Assembly (NCBI GenBank): GCA_029012085.1
Contig: JAQXLK010000072.1
Span: 1 to 40,741, forward strand
DNA length: 40,741 bases
Origin: Clostridiales bacterium
GTDB taxonomy: Bacteria; Bacillota; Clostridia; Lachnospirales; Lachnospiraceae
Direction of reading: 5' to 3'
The notes beneath the pieces are model-generated. The model had not been told where the DNA came from. It made no database searches and saw nothing but the letters and a program-made list of their open reading frames with translations. Made by a program: the position numbers and the translations under genes. Of this stretch, positions 7,728 through 16,113 are shown in pieces (positions within the stretch are counted from its first letter, which is position 1; the number at the start of each line of letters is the position of its first letter).

Positions 7728-8807
7728 ATGAGAGAATTAAGGATTGGTGATAAAGTAGCGAAAGTTCCTGTAATACAGGGTGGTATGGGTGTTGGCGTAA
7801 GCCGGAGCAGTCTTGCCGGAGCAGTGGCAAAGGCTGGTGGTATTGGAATCATTTCCACTGCCCAGATTGGATATGATGAACCGGACTTTTTAAAAAATCA
7901 CTGTGAAGCGAATAACCGTGCCATTGAAAAGCATGTAAAGCTTGCAAAGGCACAGGCAGATGGTGGCCTTGTAGGTGTGAATGTGATGGTAGCATTAAAA
8001 GATTATGAGGAGCATGTCCGGGTGGCTGCAAAGGCTGGAGCAGATGTTGTAATCTGTGGCGCAGGGCTTCCGGTTACCTTGCCAGGATTGTTAGAAGGAA
8101 CGGATACCAAATTTGCACCGATTGTGTCTACAGAGAAAGCATTAATGGTATTGTTTAAAATGTGGGATAAGAAGTATAATAAAACGGCAGACTTTGTAGT
8201 AATTGAGGGTCCGAAGGCAGGAGGCCATCTGGGATTTTCAGTGGAGCAGCTTAGCGAAGATGCAGCGGGAAGTTTGGATTATGATACAGAGATTCGAAAT
8301 ATAATTGCAAGAGTGCGCCAACAGGAGGAGAAGTACAACAAAAAAATTCCTGTCATTGTAGCAGGTGGTATTTTTGATGCAGATGATGTAGCGCATGTAA
8401 TGAGTCTTGGTGCAGATGGTGTACAGGTAGCAAGTCGTTTTGTGGCAACACAAGAGTGCGATGCGGATATGCGGTATAAGCAGGCTTATGTAGATGCAAA
8501 AGAAGAGGATGTTCGTATTATAAAAAGTCCGGTGGGGATGCCGGGACGTGCTGTACAAAATGTATTTTTGGAGGAGGCAGAAAGTGGAAAATGCAAGGTA
8601 GAACGTTGTCTTGGCTGTCTTGCAAAATGCAATCCGGCAGAGATTCCATATTGTATTACAGACGCACTGATTCGTGCAGTGCAGGGGGATGTGGAGCATG
8701 GTCTTATTTTCTGTGGTGCGAATGTAGGGAAAATTACGGAGATTACCACTGTGCCGGAAATCATGGATGATTTGAAACGTGGTTTCATGAAAGGTGAGAA
8801 TGATTAA
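7728..8807 (+). CDS. Nitronate monooxygenase / FabK-like FMN-dependent oxidoreductase
   Basis: A 359-residue TIM-barrel flavoprotein of the 2-nitropropane dioxygenase/FabK superfamily. FMN-binding stretches are IQGGMGVGVSRSSLAGAVAKAG (about 14-35), GPKAGGHLG (about 165-173, containing the family histidine) and IVAGGIFDADDVAHVMSLGADGVQVASRF. A cysteine-rich segment near the C-terminus (CKVERCLGCLAKCNPAEIPYC) is an addition seen in many clostridial members and might hold a metal; that is inference. ATG 7728 is preferred over 7710 because AAAGGA lies 8 nt upstream. It is 35 nt before fabF in the same operon, so an enoyl-ACP reductase-like or other acyl-thioester role is as likely as nitronate oxidation. 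Confidence 0.85.
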   Translation: MRELRIGDKVAKVPVIQGGMGVGVSRSSLAGAVAKAGGIGIISTAQIGYDEPDFLKNHCEANNRAIEKHVKLAKAQADGGLVGVNVMVALKDYEEHVRVAAKAGADVVICGAGLPVTLPGLLEGTDTKFAPIVSTEKALMVLFKMWDKKYNKTADFVVIEGPKAGGHLGFSVEQLSEDAAGSLDYDTEIRNIIARVRQQEEKYNKKIPVIVAGGIFDADDVAHVMSLGADGVQVASRFVATQECDADMRYKQAYVDAKEEDVRIIKSPVGMPGRAVQNVFLEEAESGKCKVERCLGCLAKCNPAEIPYCITDALIRAVQGDVEHGLIFCGANVGKITEITTVPEIMDDLKRGFMKGEND

Positions 8808-8842
8808 AATCAAAAGAATTGACGAAAGAAAGGGATTCATAT

Positions 8843-10078
8843 ATGAAAAGGGTAGTAGTGACCGGAATGGGTGTAGTGACACCGATTGGCATTGGTGTTT
8901 CTGCATTCTGGAACAGTATATTACAAAATCGGGTTGGAATTGATGTAATACAGAATTTTGACACAACAGATTATAAGGCGAAACTATCTGCTGAGGTAAA
9001 AGACTTTAATGTGAAGGATTATCTTGAACCGAAGGCAGCAAAACGTATGGACAGATTCAGCCAGTTTGCTGCTGTGGCGGCAAAGGAGGCTATGGAAGAT
9101 AGTGGTATTGATGTAAAAGAAGAAGACAGTTACCGATTGGGAGTCAGCATTGGTTCCGGCGTAGGAAGTCTGATGGGAATTGAACGGGAATATGACAAGC
9201 TGCTTGCAAAAGGACCGGGAAAAATTCACCCTCTTACCGCACCACTGATTCTTGGAAATATGGCTGCAGCAAATGTTGCAATGATGTATGGATTTCAGGG
9301 AAAATGCATTGATGTGGTGACAGCGTGTGCCACGGGAACGAACTCCATTGGAGAAGCATTTCGTAGTATCCAGCATGGCGAAGCGGATGTGATTTTAGCC
9401 GGTGGAGTGGATAGTTCTGTGAGTCGTTTTGGCGTGGCATCTTTCCAGGCATTGACGGCGCTTACGACATCGGAAGACCCATTATGTGCTTCCATTCCGT
9501 TTGACAAGCGAAGAAATGGATTTGTAACCGGAGAAGGTGCCGGTGTTTTGGTATTAGAAGAATTAGAGCATGCGAAAAAGAGAGGAGCACACATTTATGC
9601 GGAAATTGGAGGCTATGGGGCAACCTGTGATGCAAATCATGTGACAACTCCGCTTGAGGATGGTTCCGCAGCGGCAAGAGCCATGACGATGGCAATGGAG
9701 GATGCAGGAGTCTCACCAGAGCAGGTGGATTATATCAATGCGCATGGAACGAGTACGGTCTATAATGATATGTATGAGACGAGAGCAATCAAGCGTGCAT
9801 TTGGAAAATCTGCTTATGATGTGCACATTAATTCTACAAAATCTATGATTGGCCATATGTTTGCCGGTGGAGGTGCCGTAGAGTTGATTACCTGTATCCA
9901 GTCAATAATGGAAAGCTATATCCATCCGACTGTAGGATTGATGGAGGATGATCCGGAATGTGATTTGGATTATACGAAGGGAGAAGGCATTCATGTGCCG
10001 GTAAATATTGCAATCAGTAATTCTTTGGGTTTTGGTGGACATAATGCAACCGTGCTGGTGAAAAAATATATGGATTAA
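8843..10078 (+). CDS. fabF: Beta-ketoacyl-ACP synthase II
   Basis: A 411-residue condensing enzyme that elongates acyl-ACP with malonyl-ACP in type II fatty acid synthesis. The catalytic triad is visible: Cys162 in TACATGTNSIG, His301 in NAHGTSTVYND, and His338 in KSMIGHMFAGGGA. The glycine-rich C-terminus SNSLGFGGHNATVLVKK is typical. The start at 8843 gives the canonical N-terminus MKRVVVTGMGVVTPIG and has AAAGGG upstream; an earlier in-frame start at 8819 lacks support. It is not inside a full fab cluster (no fabD, fabG, acpP or acc genes next to it), so it is probably an additional copy acting with the adjacent FMN enzyme, under the TetR-flanked promoter. Confidence 0.95.
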   Translation: MKRVVVTGMGVVTPIGIGVSAFWNSILQNRVGIDVIQNFDTTDYKAKLSAEVKDFNVKDYLEPKAAKRMDRFSQFAAVAAKEAMEDSGIDVKEEDSYRLGVSIGSGVGSLMGIEREYDKLLAKGPGKIHPLTAPLILGNMAAANVAMMYGFQGKCIDVVTACATGTNSIGEAFRSIQHGEADVILAGGVDSSVSRFGVASFQALTALTTSEDPLCASIPFDKRRNGFVTGEGAGVLVLEELEHAKKRGAHIYAEIGGYGATCDANHVTTPLEDGSAAARAMTMAMEDAGVSPEQVDYINAHGTSTVYNDMYETRAIKRAFGKSAYDVHINSTKSMIGHMFAGGGAVELITCIQSIMESYIHPTVGLMEDDPECDLDYTKGEGIHVPVNIAISNSLGFGGHNATVLVKKYMD

Positions 10079-10118
10079 GCTTTATCCTATCTCAGGTAGA
10101 AGGATTGAAAAAACTTGG

Positions 10119-10147
10119 TTGTATGCTTCTGTAAAGTATGGTACAAT
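10119..10147 (+). promoter_or_regulatory. Promoter of thrH
   Basis: TTGTAT, 17-nt spacer, TACAAT, with a TGG extension just before the -10. It lies about 45 nt upstream of the start codon. Confidence 0.55.
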
Positions 10148-10192
10148 CGGGATGTTAGTGAAAATTTATTGAATACATACGGAGGAACAATT

Positions 10193-10714
10193 ATGTACAT
10201 AACATGTTTAGATTTGGAAGGCGTATTGGTACCGGAGATTTGGATTGCTTTTGCAGAAGAGACGGGGATTCCGGAGTTAAAGAAAACAACACGAGATGAG
10301 CCGGATTATGATAAGTTAATGAATTACAGAATTGGTATTTTAAAGGAGCATGGTTTAGGTCTTAAGGAGATTCAGGAGACGATTGCAAAGATTGATCCGA
10401 TTCCAGGTGCAAAGGAGTTTTTAGATGAGCTTCGTTCTATTTGTCAGGTTATTATCATCAGCGATACATTTGCACAGTTTGCAGGTCCGCTTATGAAGAA
10501 GTTAGGTTATCCTACTATCTTCTGTAATGAGTTGGTTGTTGCAGATAGTGGAGAGATTACGGGATTTAAGATGCGTTGCGAGCAGTCTAAGCTTACAACG
10601 GTTAAGGCATTACAGTCTATCGGATATGATACCATTGCAAGTGGTGACAGTCATAATGACCTTGGTATGATTGGAGCCAGCAAGGCAGGATTTTTATTTA
10701 AGAGTACCGCTTAG
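10193..10714 (+). CDS. thrH: HAD phosphatase ThrH (phosphoserine/homoserine), truncated by an in-frame TAG
   Basis: The N-terminus MYITCLDLEGVLVPEIWIAFAEETG and the rest of the frame match the ThrH subgroup of HAD enzymes (phosphoserine phosphatase / homoserine phosphotransferase). Motif I is DLEG, motif II is the ISDT serine/threonine, and motif IV is SGDSHNDLGM. GGAGGA is 6 nt before ATG 10193. The frame stops at TAG 10712, but the same frame continues for 27 more codons (IKADYPQYPAYETYDELMEAIKKEIAK) to a second TAG at 10796. That extension matches the usual ThrH C-terminus (FPQFPA-x-TY-x-x-L) and would give the normal length of about 201 residues. The TAG therefore looks like a nonsense mutation, or less likely a sequencing error or readthrough. 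The core catalytic motifs are upstream of it. Confidence 0.85.
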   Translation: MYITCLDLEGVLVPEIWIAFAEETGIPELKKTTRDEPDYDKLMNYRIGILKEHGLGLKEIQETIAKIDPIPGAKEFLDELRSICQVIIISDTFAQFAGPLMKKLGYPTIFCNELVVADSGEITGFKMRCEQSKLTTVKALQSIGYDTIASGDSHNDLGMIGASKAGFLFKSTA

Positions 10715-10853
10715 ATTAAGGCAGATTATCCACAGTATCCGGCTTATGAGACTTATGATGAGTTGATGGAAGCTATTAAGAAAGAAATTGCCAAGTAGGG
10801 TTTGCGTAATGATTTTAGATTATATTGATTGGTAAAAATAGCGCAATGATGGC

Positions 10854-10890
10854 AAGGACAGGATTTAGTAAATTGAATCCTGTCCTTTTT
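10854..10890 (+). terminator. Terminator after thrH
   Basis: AAGGACAGGATT and its exact complement form a 12-bp stem with a 10-nt loop, followed by TTTTT. Confidence 0.85.
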
Positions 10891-10933
10891 ATAATCAGAT
10901 TACGGATAAATGCAATGAATTGATGTATAAGGG

Positions 10934-10960
10934 TTAAGAATCATGCGAGGATACCGATAT
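10934..10960 (+). promoter_or_regulatory. Sigma-28 (SigD/FliA)-like promoter
   Basis: ACCGATAT matches 7 of 8 bases of the SigD -10 (GCCGATAT), with TTAAG placed 14-15 nt upstream where TAAA is expected. No sigma-A promoter of similar quality is seen before the downstream gene, whose product resembles a flagellar cap protein. Confidence 0.5.
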
Positions 10961-11006
10961 ACTATATGAAAGAGTGTTTCTTTAAATGCTTTTTTATATA
11001 GTATAT
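10957..11006. repeat. Inverted repeat in the leader of the FliD-like gene
   Basis: ATATACTATAT and its exact complement ATATAGTATAT, 28 nt apart. The left arm overlaps the sigma-28-like -10, so it could be an operator or a 5' mRNA hairpin. It sits 70 nt upstream of the start codon. Confidence 0.45.
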
Positions 11007-11076
11007 TTACTGGCAAATGGATTTGCAGGTAGGAAAAGGTGGCAGTCGCCAAAACAAAGAAAAGGAGGTCATGAAT

Positions 11077-11820
11077 ATGTCAACAATTAATTCGGGTTAC
11101 AATGCAGCGTCGGATATTTCATCTTTGTTTTCTAGTATGACGAATTCAAGCAAGCAGAGCAGAGGCTTAGATCTTACAGATTATGCCGCAATTAAGAATG
11201 GGAGTTATGGTAAGCTGATGAAGGCATATTATCGTAACATGGATTCTGAAAAAGAAGCTGTGAACAGTAATAGTGATGCAAAGAAAGAATCACTATTGAT
11301 GAAAAGCAATTCAGATGCATTACAAAACTCTGTGAAAGCATTGATGGAGGATTCTTTGTGGGAAAAAAAGACAATTACAAAGAAAGACGAGAAGACGGGA
11401 GAGACCACCGAGACAAAAGATTATGACTGGGATGCAATAACGAAGGCAGTAAAGTCTTTTGTTGAGGATTATAATTCTACAATCGAAAAAGCCGCAAAGT
11501 CCAATAGTAAGGGCGTGTTAAGTAATGCAGCCAGAATGACAAGTGCTGCAACGGAGATGTCAAAGCTATTAGGTGAGGTAGGAATCAAGATTGGAAAAGA
11601 GAACAAATTAGAGGTAGATGAGGATAAATTGAAGAGTGCTTCTGTTGGAACCTTAAAGACATTGTTCACAGGAATGCATTCATTTGCGGATAAAGTATTA
11701 CAAAAGTCAACTGCAATCAGCAGAGCTGCAGCAGGAAGTGATAAAACTTATACAAACAATGCAATCTATTCGGATACACTTTCAAAATTGGTATCCGGTA
11801 CTGTGGATGAGGAAGCATAG
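11077..11820 (+). CDS. Flagellar-cap-like protein (resembles the FliD C-terminus)
   Basis: A 247-residue protein rich in Ser, Lys and Asp, with no signal peptide or membrane segment. The C-terminal half resembles FliD_C: a Phe-x-x-x-Tyr helix (AVKSFVEDYNSTIEKA), then EMSKLLGEVGIKIGKENKLEVDEDKLKSA, where FliD proteins have G-I-x-x-x-x-x-G-x-L-x-x-D-x-x-x-L, then a long helix that includes FADKVLQKSTAISRAA. The N-terminal FliD parts are missing, so it is not a full cap protein. AAAGGAGG is 8 nt before ATG 11077, while the ATG at 11071 is too close. It is followed 34 nt later by a second small gene and preceded by a sigma-28-like promoter. A role in flagellar export or assembly is inferred, not shown. 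Confidence 0.7.
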   Translation: MSTINSGYNAASDISSLFSSMTNSSKQSRGLDLTDYAAIKNGSYGKLMKAYYRNMDSEKEAVNSNSDAKKESLLMKSNSDALQNSVKALMEDSLWEKKTITKKDEKTGETTETKDYDWDAITKAVKSFVEDYNSTIEKAAKSNSKGVLSNAARMTSAATEMSKLLGEVGIKIGKENKLEVDEDKLKSASVGTLKTLFTGMHSFADKVLQKSTAISRAAAGSDKTYTNNAIYSDTLSKLVSGTVDEEA

Positions 11821-11854
11821 GTTTTGGAACAAGGGAATAGAAAGGGGAATCAAT

Positions 11855-12475
11855 ATGAGCGTAAGTAATGTATCAACAACACAGACAAAAGATGTGTATA
11901 ATAATTATAGTAATACAGCTGTTAAGGGTGATACGAAGGCGGCTGATGTGCAGACTTCTGAATCAGCGGTAGTTTATGAGAAGTCTGATAATGGCAGTGA
12001 TAAGAAGGCAACGTATTCTGTTAATAAAATGAGTGCCAAAGAGCGGGAAACACTTGTGAAACAGTTAAAAGCGGATCAGGAATCCAGACAGCAGAGCCTT
12101 GTAAATCTTGTGCAGAACATGATGGGTGGACAGGCAAAAACAGCAGTGTTTGCAAGTGGTGATAAAGACTCTATATGGAAGTTCCTTGCCAGTGGTGAGT
12201 ATACTGTAGATGAAGCTACAAAAAAGCAGGCAGAGGAAGATATTTCAGAAGATGGCTATTGGGGAGTAAAACAGACTTCTCAGAGGATGTTTGATTTTGC
12301 CAGTGCATTAGCAGGCGATGATGTTGAGAAAATGAAAGAGATGCAAAAAGCAGTAGAAGAGGGATATAAGCTTGCTGAAAAGGCATGGGGTGGTGAGCTT
12401 CCTGAGATAAGCAAGAATACATATGATGCAACGAATAAATTGTTTGAGGAGTACTATAAGAGTAAGGAAGTATAA
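11855..12475 (+). CDS. Hypothetical protein, possibly flagellum-associated
   Basis: A 206-residue hydrophilic protein. The first 60 residues are low-complexity (Ser, Thr, Asp, Lys), followed by a predicted helical region (SAKERETLVKQLKADQESRQQSLVNLVQNMM) and a conserved-looking C-terminus with YWGVKQTSQRMFDFASALAGDD and EKAWGGELPEIS. I recognise this C-terminal pattern from uncharacterised clostridial proteins but cannot name a function. AAAGGGG precedes ATG 11855 by 7 nt, and an upstream in-frame extension overlaps the previous gene and is not supported. It shares a transcript with the FliD-like gene and ends at a strong hairpin. Confidence 0.72.
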   Translation: MSVSNVSTTQTKDVYNNYSNTAVKGDTKAADVQTSESAVVYEKSDNGSDKKATYSVNKMSAKERETLVKQLKADQESRQQSLVNLVQNMMGGQAKTAVFASGDKDSIWKFLASGEYTVDEATKKQAEEDISEDGYWGVKQTSQRMFDFASALAGDDVEKMKEMQKAVEEGYKLAEKAWGGELPEISKNTYDATNKLFEEYYKSKEV

Positions 12476-12612
12476 TAAATTATAAAAATAAGGTAATAAC
12501 AATTTCTTTGGATTTAGATAATGCATATTTCGAGCTTATGGTTTATTACTTGCGAAAAAAGAGGTTTGTCTGGTAGGCATTGTTTGCAAGTGAATAAGAA
12601 TAGATATTAAAC

Positions 12613-12663
12613 GGAGCATATCACACTAGAAAACAGTTAGTGTGATATGCTCCATTCATTTTT
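12613..12663. terminator. Terminator between the FliD-like pair and the convergent amylase
   Basis: A 16-bp perfect stem (GGAGCATATCACACTA and its complement) with a 9-nt loop and ATTCATTTTT downstream on the plus strand. It probably serves both converging transcripts. The 130 nt before it hold nothing else I can identify. Confidence 0.8.
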
Positions 12664-12726
12664 GCTTGAGATTTATTTGTGTGAATCTTAGCAAAGTGTT
12701 TTAGTTAGTTGTCTGTGGTGCTAAGT

Positions 12727-14484
12727 TTATCGGAAACTCTTTACCCAGTTGATTAAGGAATCGTGATATACATTCGCTTCAACATCTTTTCTCATCTGCT
12801 CTGTAACCGGACCGTTCTTCTCCATAATGGCAAGAATTGCTTCCTGAAGACCGGCAATTTTACCCTTTTCGAATGCAAGCTGTTCTGAGTCAAAGACACT
12901 GTTGCTAGTATTCGTTTCAGCCGCAGGTGAAACTGAAGATGTCTCCTGCTTTTCTTCAGTAGAGTTGTCTGTGTTGTCAGATGAAGCATTCGCTGTTGTA
13001 TCCTGTGGAGCGGTTGCTGCCTCGACAGCAGTATCTTTGGTTTCGTCAGCAGGAGTGCTGTCTGGAGTAATATCAGCTACTGCGTCAGATACATTTAACT
13101 CAACCGGAGAGATATCCTCGGTTTTGCCACTGCCATCCGTAACAGGCATCCAGATTTCACCGTAGTTTGCCTTTATAGTTACAACAATATTACCGTTATT
13201 TACTGAAACTTTTTCGCCGGAAAGTGCACCGATGTATTCTGCTGCATTACCGACTGGAAGTGTCATGGTGTAATCGCTGTCATCATTATTCACAGCCACG
13301 ACAACAGATTCGCCGTTATAGTTTCTGGAAAATGCATACTGGCGGTTCATCAAAATAAGCTCCTTGTAATCACCATAAGAAAGAGCCTTGCAGTTCTGAC
13401 GTGTTTTGCCGAGGGCTGCAATCAGGCGTGTAAAGGAATTGTTGGTAACCGCATCTTTATAATCCTCTAAATTGAGTGCCGGACGTAATGAGGCATCAGA
13501 AAACTTCTCCTTGCGTCCTTCTATACCGAATTCTGAGCCATAGTAGATGGATGGTATACCCGGAAGGGTATATTCTAAGATGTGAACCGGTGCAAAATGA
13601 GCTTTGTTGTTCAGTTTTGTATAGATACGTTCCACATCATGGTTATCTGTAAAATTGTAAAGCTTAAGTCCATCCGGTTTGTTACCGCCCATTTCATAAA
13701 GACGTTTTACAGTGTGAGCAATTTCAAAATAGTTGTGGTCATTATGACCGGAATAAAGCGCTTTGTGTAATTGATAGTTGGTAACAGAGTGTAAGGTACC
13801 CTCATTGACCCATTTGCTGTAGTCACCATGAATAACTTCGCCCATTAACCAGAAGTCAGGCTTTACTTCATTGGCAACCTGACGAAGCGCCTTCATATAG
13901 TTAAAGTCCAAAACATCAGCTGCATCTAAACGAATTCCGTCGATATCATACTCACTTACCCAGAAGCGGATAACGTCGCAGATATAGTCACGAACTGCTG
14001 GGTTTTGCTGGTTCAACTTCACAAGAAGATTGTAGCCGCCCCAGTTCTCGTAGGAAAAACCGTCATTGTATTCTGTATTGCCGGAGAAATTCACGTTACA
14101 GTACCAGTCTTTATATTGGGAATTCTCTCTGTTTTTCTGAATGTCCTTAAATGCAAAGAAATCCCGGCCGGTGTGGTTAAATACACCATCTAATATTACC
14201 TTGATTCCCTGCTTATGGCATTCAGCCACAAAGTTTGTCAAATCTTTATTATCGCCGAGTCTGTTGTCCAATTTCTTGTAATCCGTCGTTTCGTAACCAT
14301 GTCCTACAGATTCAAAAAGTGGTCCGATGTAAAGGGCGTTACATCCGATTTCTTTAATGTGTGCAATCCAGGGAATTAAAGTGTTTAGTCGGTGTTCCAC
14401 CTCACCATAAGAATTTTCCATTGGTGCACCGGTAAGTCCTAGTGGATAAATGTGATAAAATACTGCCTCATCATACCAAGCCAT
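12727..14484 (-). CDS. Intracellular GH13 alpha-amylase family enzyme with acidic linker and C-terminal helix
   Basis: A 585-residue glycoside hydrolase without signal peptide. The GH13 conserved regions are all present: GVFNHTG (region I), GIRLDAAD (nucleophile Asp about 184), LMGEVIHG (acid/base Glu about 217) and FTDNHDVER (third Asp about 282). The barrel and C-terminal beta domain end near residue 450. Then comes a disordered linker of about 75 residues rich in Asp, Glu, Ser, Thr and Ala, and a last segment of about 55 residues (SEQLAFEKGKIAGLQEAILAIMEKNG ... SLINWVKSFR) predicted to be helical. This tail is outside the catalytic fold and has no known carbohydrate-binding motif. It probably acts on intracellular malto-oligosaccharides; exact specificity cannot be read. 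AGGAGG precedes the start. Confidence 0.92.
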   Translation of the reverse strand: MAWYDEAVFYHIYPLGLTGAPMENSYGEVEHRLNTLIPWIAHIKEIGCNALYIGPLFESVGHGYETTDYKKLDNRLGDNKDLTNFVAECHKQGIKVILDGVFNHTGRDFFAFKDIQKNRENSQYKDWYCNVNFSGNTEYNDGFSYENWGGYNLLVKLNQQNPAVRDYICDVIRFWVSEYDIDGIRLDAADVLDFNYMKALRQVANEVKPDFWLMGEVIHGDYSKWVNEGTLHSVTNYQLHKALYSGHNDHNYFEIAHTVKRLYEMGGNKPDGLKLYNFTDNHDVERIYTKLNNKAHFAPVHILEYTLPGIPSIYYGSEFGIEGRKEKFSDASLRPALNLEDYKDAVTNNSFTRLIAALGKTRQNCKALSYGDYKELILMNRQYAFSRNYNGESVVVAVNNDDSDYTMTLPVGNAAEYIGALSGEKVSVNNGNIVVTIKANYGEIWMPVTDGSGKTEDISPVELNVSDAVADITPDSTPADETKDTAVEAATAPQDTTANASSDNTDNSTEEKQETSSVSPAAETNTSNSVFDSEQLAFEKGKIAGLQEAILAIMEKNGPVTEQMRKDVEANVYHDSLINWVKSFR

Positions 14485-14585
14485 GTTGTAATCCTCCTAT
14501 TGTAGATATTCTGGTAACAATTCAGAGCAACTCCGGGAATATTCCGCATTGCTATACAATGAACAGTTACATATTTAGTGCTTTT

Positions 14586-14614
14586 AGTATATCATATCTG
14601 GAAGTTTGTGACAA
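14586..14614 (-). promoter_or_regulatory. Promoter of the GH13 gene
   Basis: On the minus strand: TTGTCA, 17-nt spacer, TATACT, with TGA just before the -10 (extended -10). It is about 100 nt upstream of the amylase start. Confidence 0.65.
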
Positions 14615-14772
14615 GGAAGGTCATGATAATTGACTAAAACATCAAAATTCAACATTTAGTGGCGGCTAACTGAAAAGTGAAAATAGTGCAATTTTTATGT
14701 TAAATAATGCAAGATTTTTAGGATTTTGTGTAGTAAAATGTAGATAAAAACGAATGAAAAGGAGGGGAAACC

Positions 14773-16098
14773 ATGAAAGACGAAAGAAAAAGTTTAACAC
14801 AGCTATTTGTTCCGATTTGTTTTGAAACTTTATGCTATATGCTGGCGGGTATGGTAGATACGTTAATGCTGTCTTCTGTAAATGACCAGGCAGTTGGAGC
14901 GGTTGGAACAGCCAATACATATATTGGAGTTTTTATTATCATGTTTTCAGTAGTATCTTCAGGTATGATTGCTGTTATGACCCAGTACATTGGAGCAGGA
15001 AGAAATGGTGTGGCATATCAGGCAAAGCAGCTTGGACTTGTTTTTAGTGCAATTTTAGGTATTGTTCTTTCTTTTTTTCTTTTCTTTTGTGCAGAACCGG
15101 TGCTTAAAGTTGTTGGTGTAGCAGATTTGCTTTTGAATTATGCTGTAACTTACATGAAAATTGTTGGCGGCAGTTGTATTTTGAATGCATTGATTCCCAT
15201 TTTTTCCAGTTATCTGCGGGCATTTGGATATACAAAAGAACCATTAATAGCAACGCTTACAGGAAATGTTTTAAACTTTATTTTAAATGCAGTGTTTTTG
15301 TTTGTACTTGATATGGGAGTAACCGGAGTTGCAATCGCAACTGTGATATCCCGTGTTGTCAACTTGATTATCGTAATATTTGCTGGAATGCATTTGATTC
15401 ATGCAGGGAAGGAGAAAGACAGACTACCGAACAAAGTAGTGTTGGGACAGATTATCCGGGTGGGACTTCCTTCAGCAATGGAGTCAGCATTGTATAATTT
15501 AGCAATGACAATCATTATTCGTTTCCTAAATCAAATGGATGCAGATGGACTTAATGTAACAGCACGTTCCTATGCTGTGCAGATTACGAATTTTTCCTTT
15601 AGTGTCGGTGCGGCATTGGCGCAGGCAAATGCGATTTTGACAGGTTGGCGGATTGGTGCAGGAGAATATGATGAATGCGATAAGGGAACAAAGAAGGCTG
15701 CATTGATTGGGATTGTGGTGGCGACTTTGGTGGAAACGTTGTTTGCAGTTTTTTCAGGTGTATTAATGGGCTTCTTTACAGATGATGCAGTAATGATTGA
15801 GCTAGTTGGTAAATTGATGGTGATTGATATTGTATTGGAAATGGGGCGTGTCAGCAATCTGGTATTTGGTAATGCTTTAAAGACCAGTGGAGATGCGGTA
15901 TTTACTACGGTGATAGCGGCAATATTTATGTATGCCTGTGCTGTTGGAGGAACATACATTTTGGGAATTCGGCTTGGAATGCTGGTGATTGGCGCATATA
16001 TTGGTATGGCACTGGATGAATGTGCACGAGCAGTCTGTATGTTTTTACGTTGGAGGAGCGGAAAATGGCGGGAGAAGGAATTGATTCAAAAAAGTTAG
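14773..16098 (+). CDS. MATE family efflux transporter
   Basis: A 441-residue polytopic protein with about twelve hydrophobic segments in two homologous halves. The N-terminal half carries MATE landmarks: FETLCYMLAGMVDTLMLSSVNDQAVGAVGTANTY (helix 1-2 region) and GMIAVMTQYIGAGR. The second half has GLPSAMESALYN and the conserved GWRIGAGEYDE loop. It exports cationic compounds or drugs in exchange for Na+ or H+; the substrate cannot be inferred. AGGAGGGG is upstream of the start. It ends 15 nt before the convergent end of the AGCS gene, with no separate terminator visible, so the two transcripts probably overlap at their 3' ends. Confidence 0.93.
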   Translation: MKDERKSLTQLFVPICFETLCYMLAGMVDTLMLSSVNDQAVGAVGTANTYIGVFIIMFSVVSSGMIAVMTQYIGAGRNGVAYQAKQLGLVFSAILGIVLSFFLFFCAEPVLKVVGVADLLLNYAVTYMKIVGGSCILNALIPIFSSYLRAFGYTKEPLIATLTGNVLNFILNAVFLFVLDMGVTGVAIATVISRVVNLIIVIFAGMHLIHAGKEKDRLPNKVVLGQIIRVGLPSAMESALYNLAMTIIIRFLNQMDADGLNVTARSYAVQITNFSFSVGAALAQANAILTGWRIGAGEYDECDKGTKKAALIGIVVATLVETLFAVFSGVLMGFFTDDAVMIELVGKLMVIDIVLEMGRVSNLVFGNALKTSGDAVFTTVIAAIFMYACAVGGTYILGIRLGMLVIGAYIGMALDECARAVCMFLRWRSGKWREKELIQKS

Positions 16099-16113
16099 AA
16101 AGAATCAATGAAT

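Noticed and set aside
12902-13165. Plus-strand ORF of 87 residues rich in Val, Ser and Ala
   Set aside because: It is the complement of the low-complexity acidic linker of the minus-strand amylase; repeated GAA/GAC/GCA-type codons leave the opposite frame open. It has no ribosome site.
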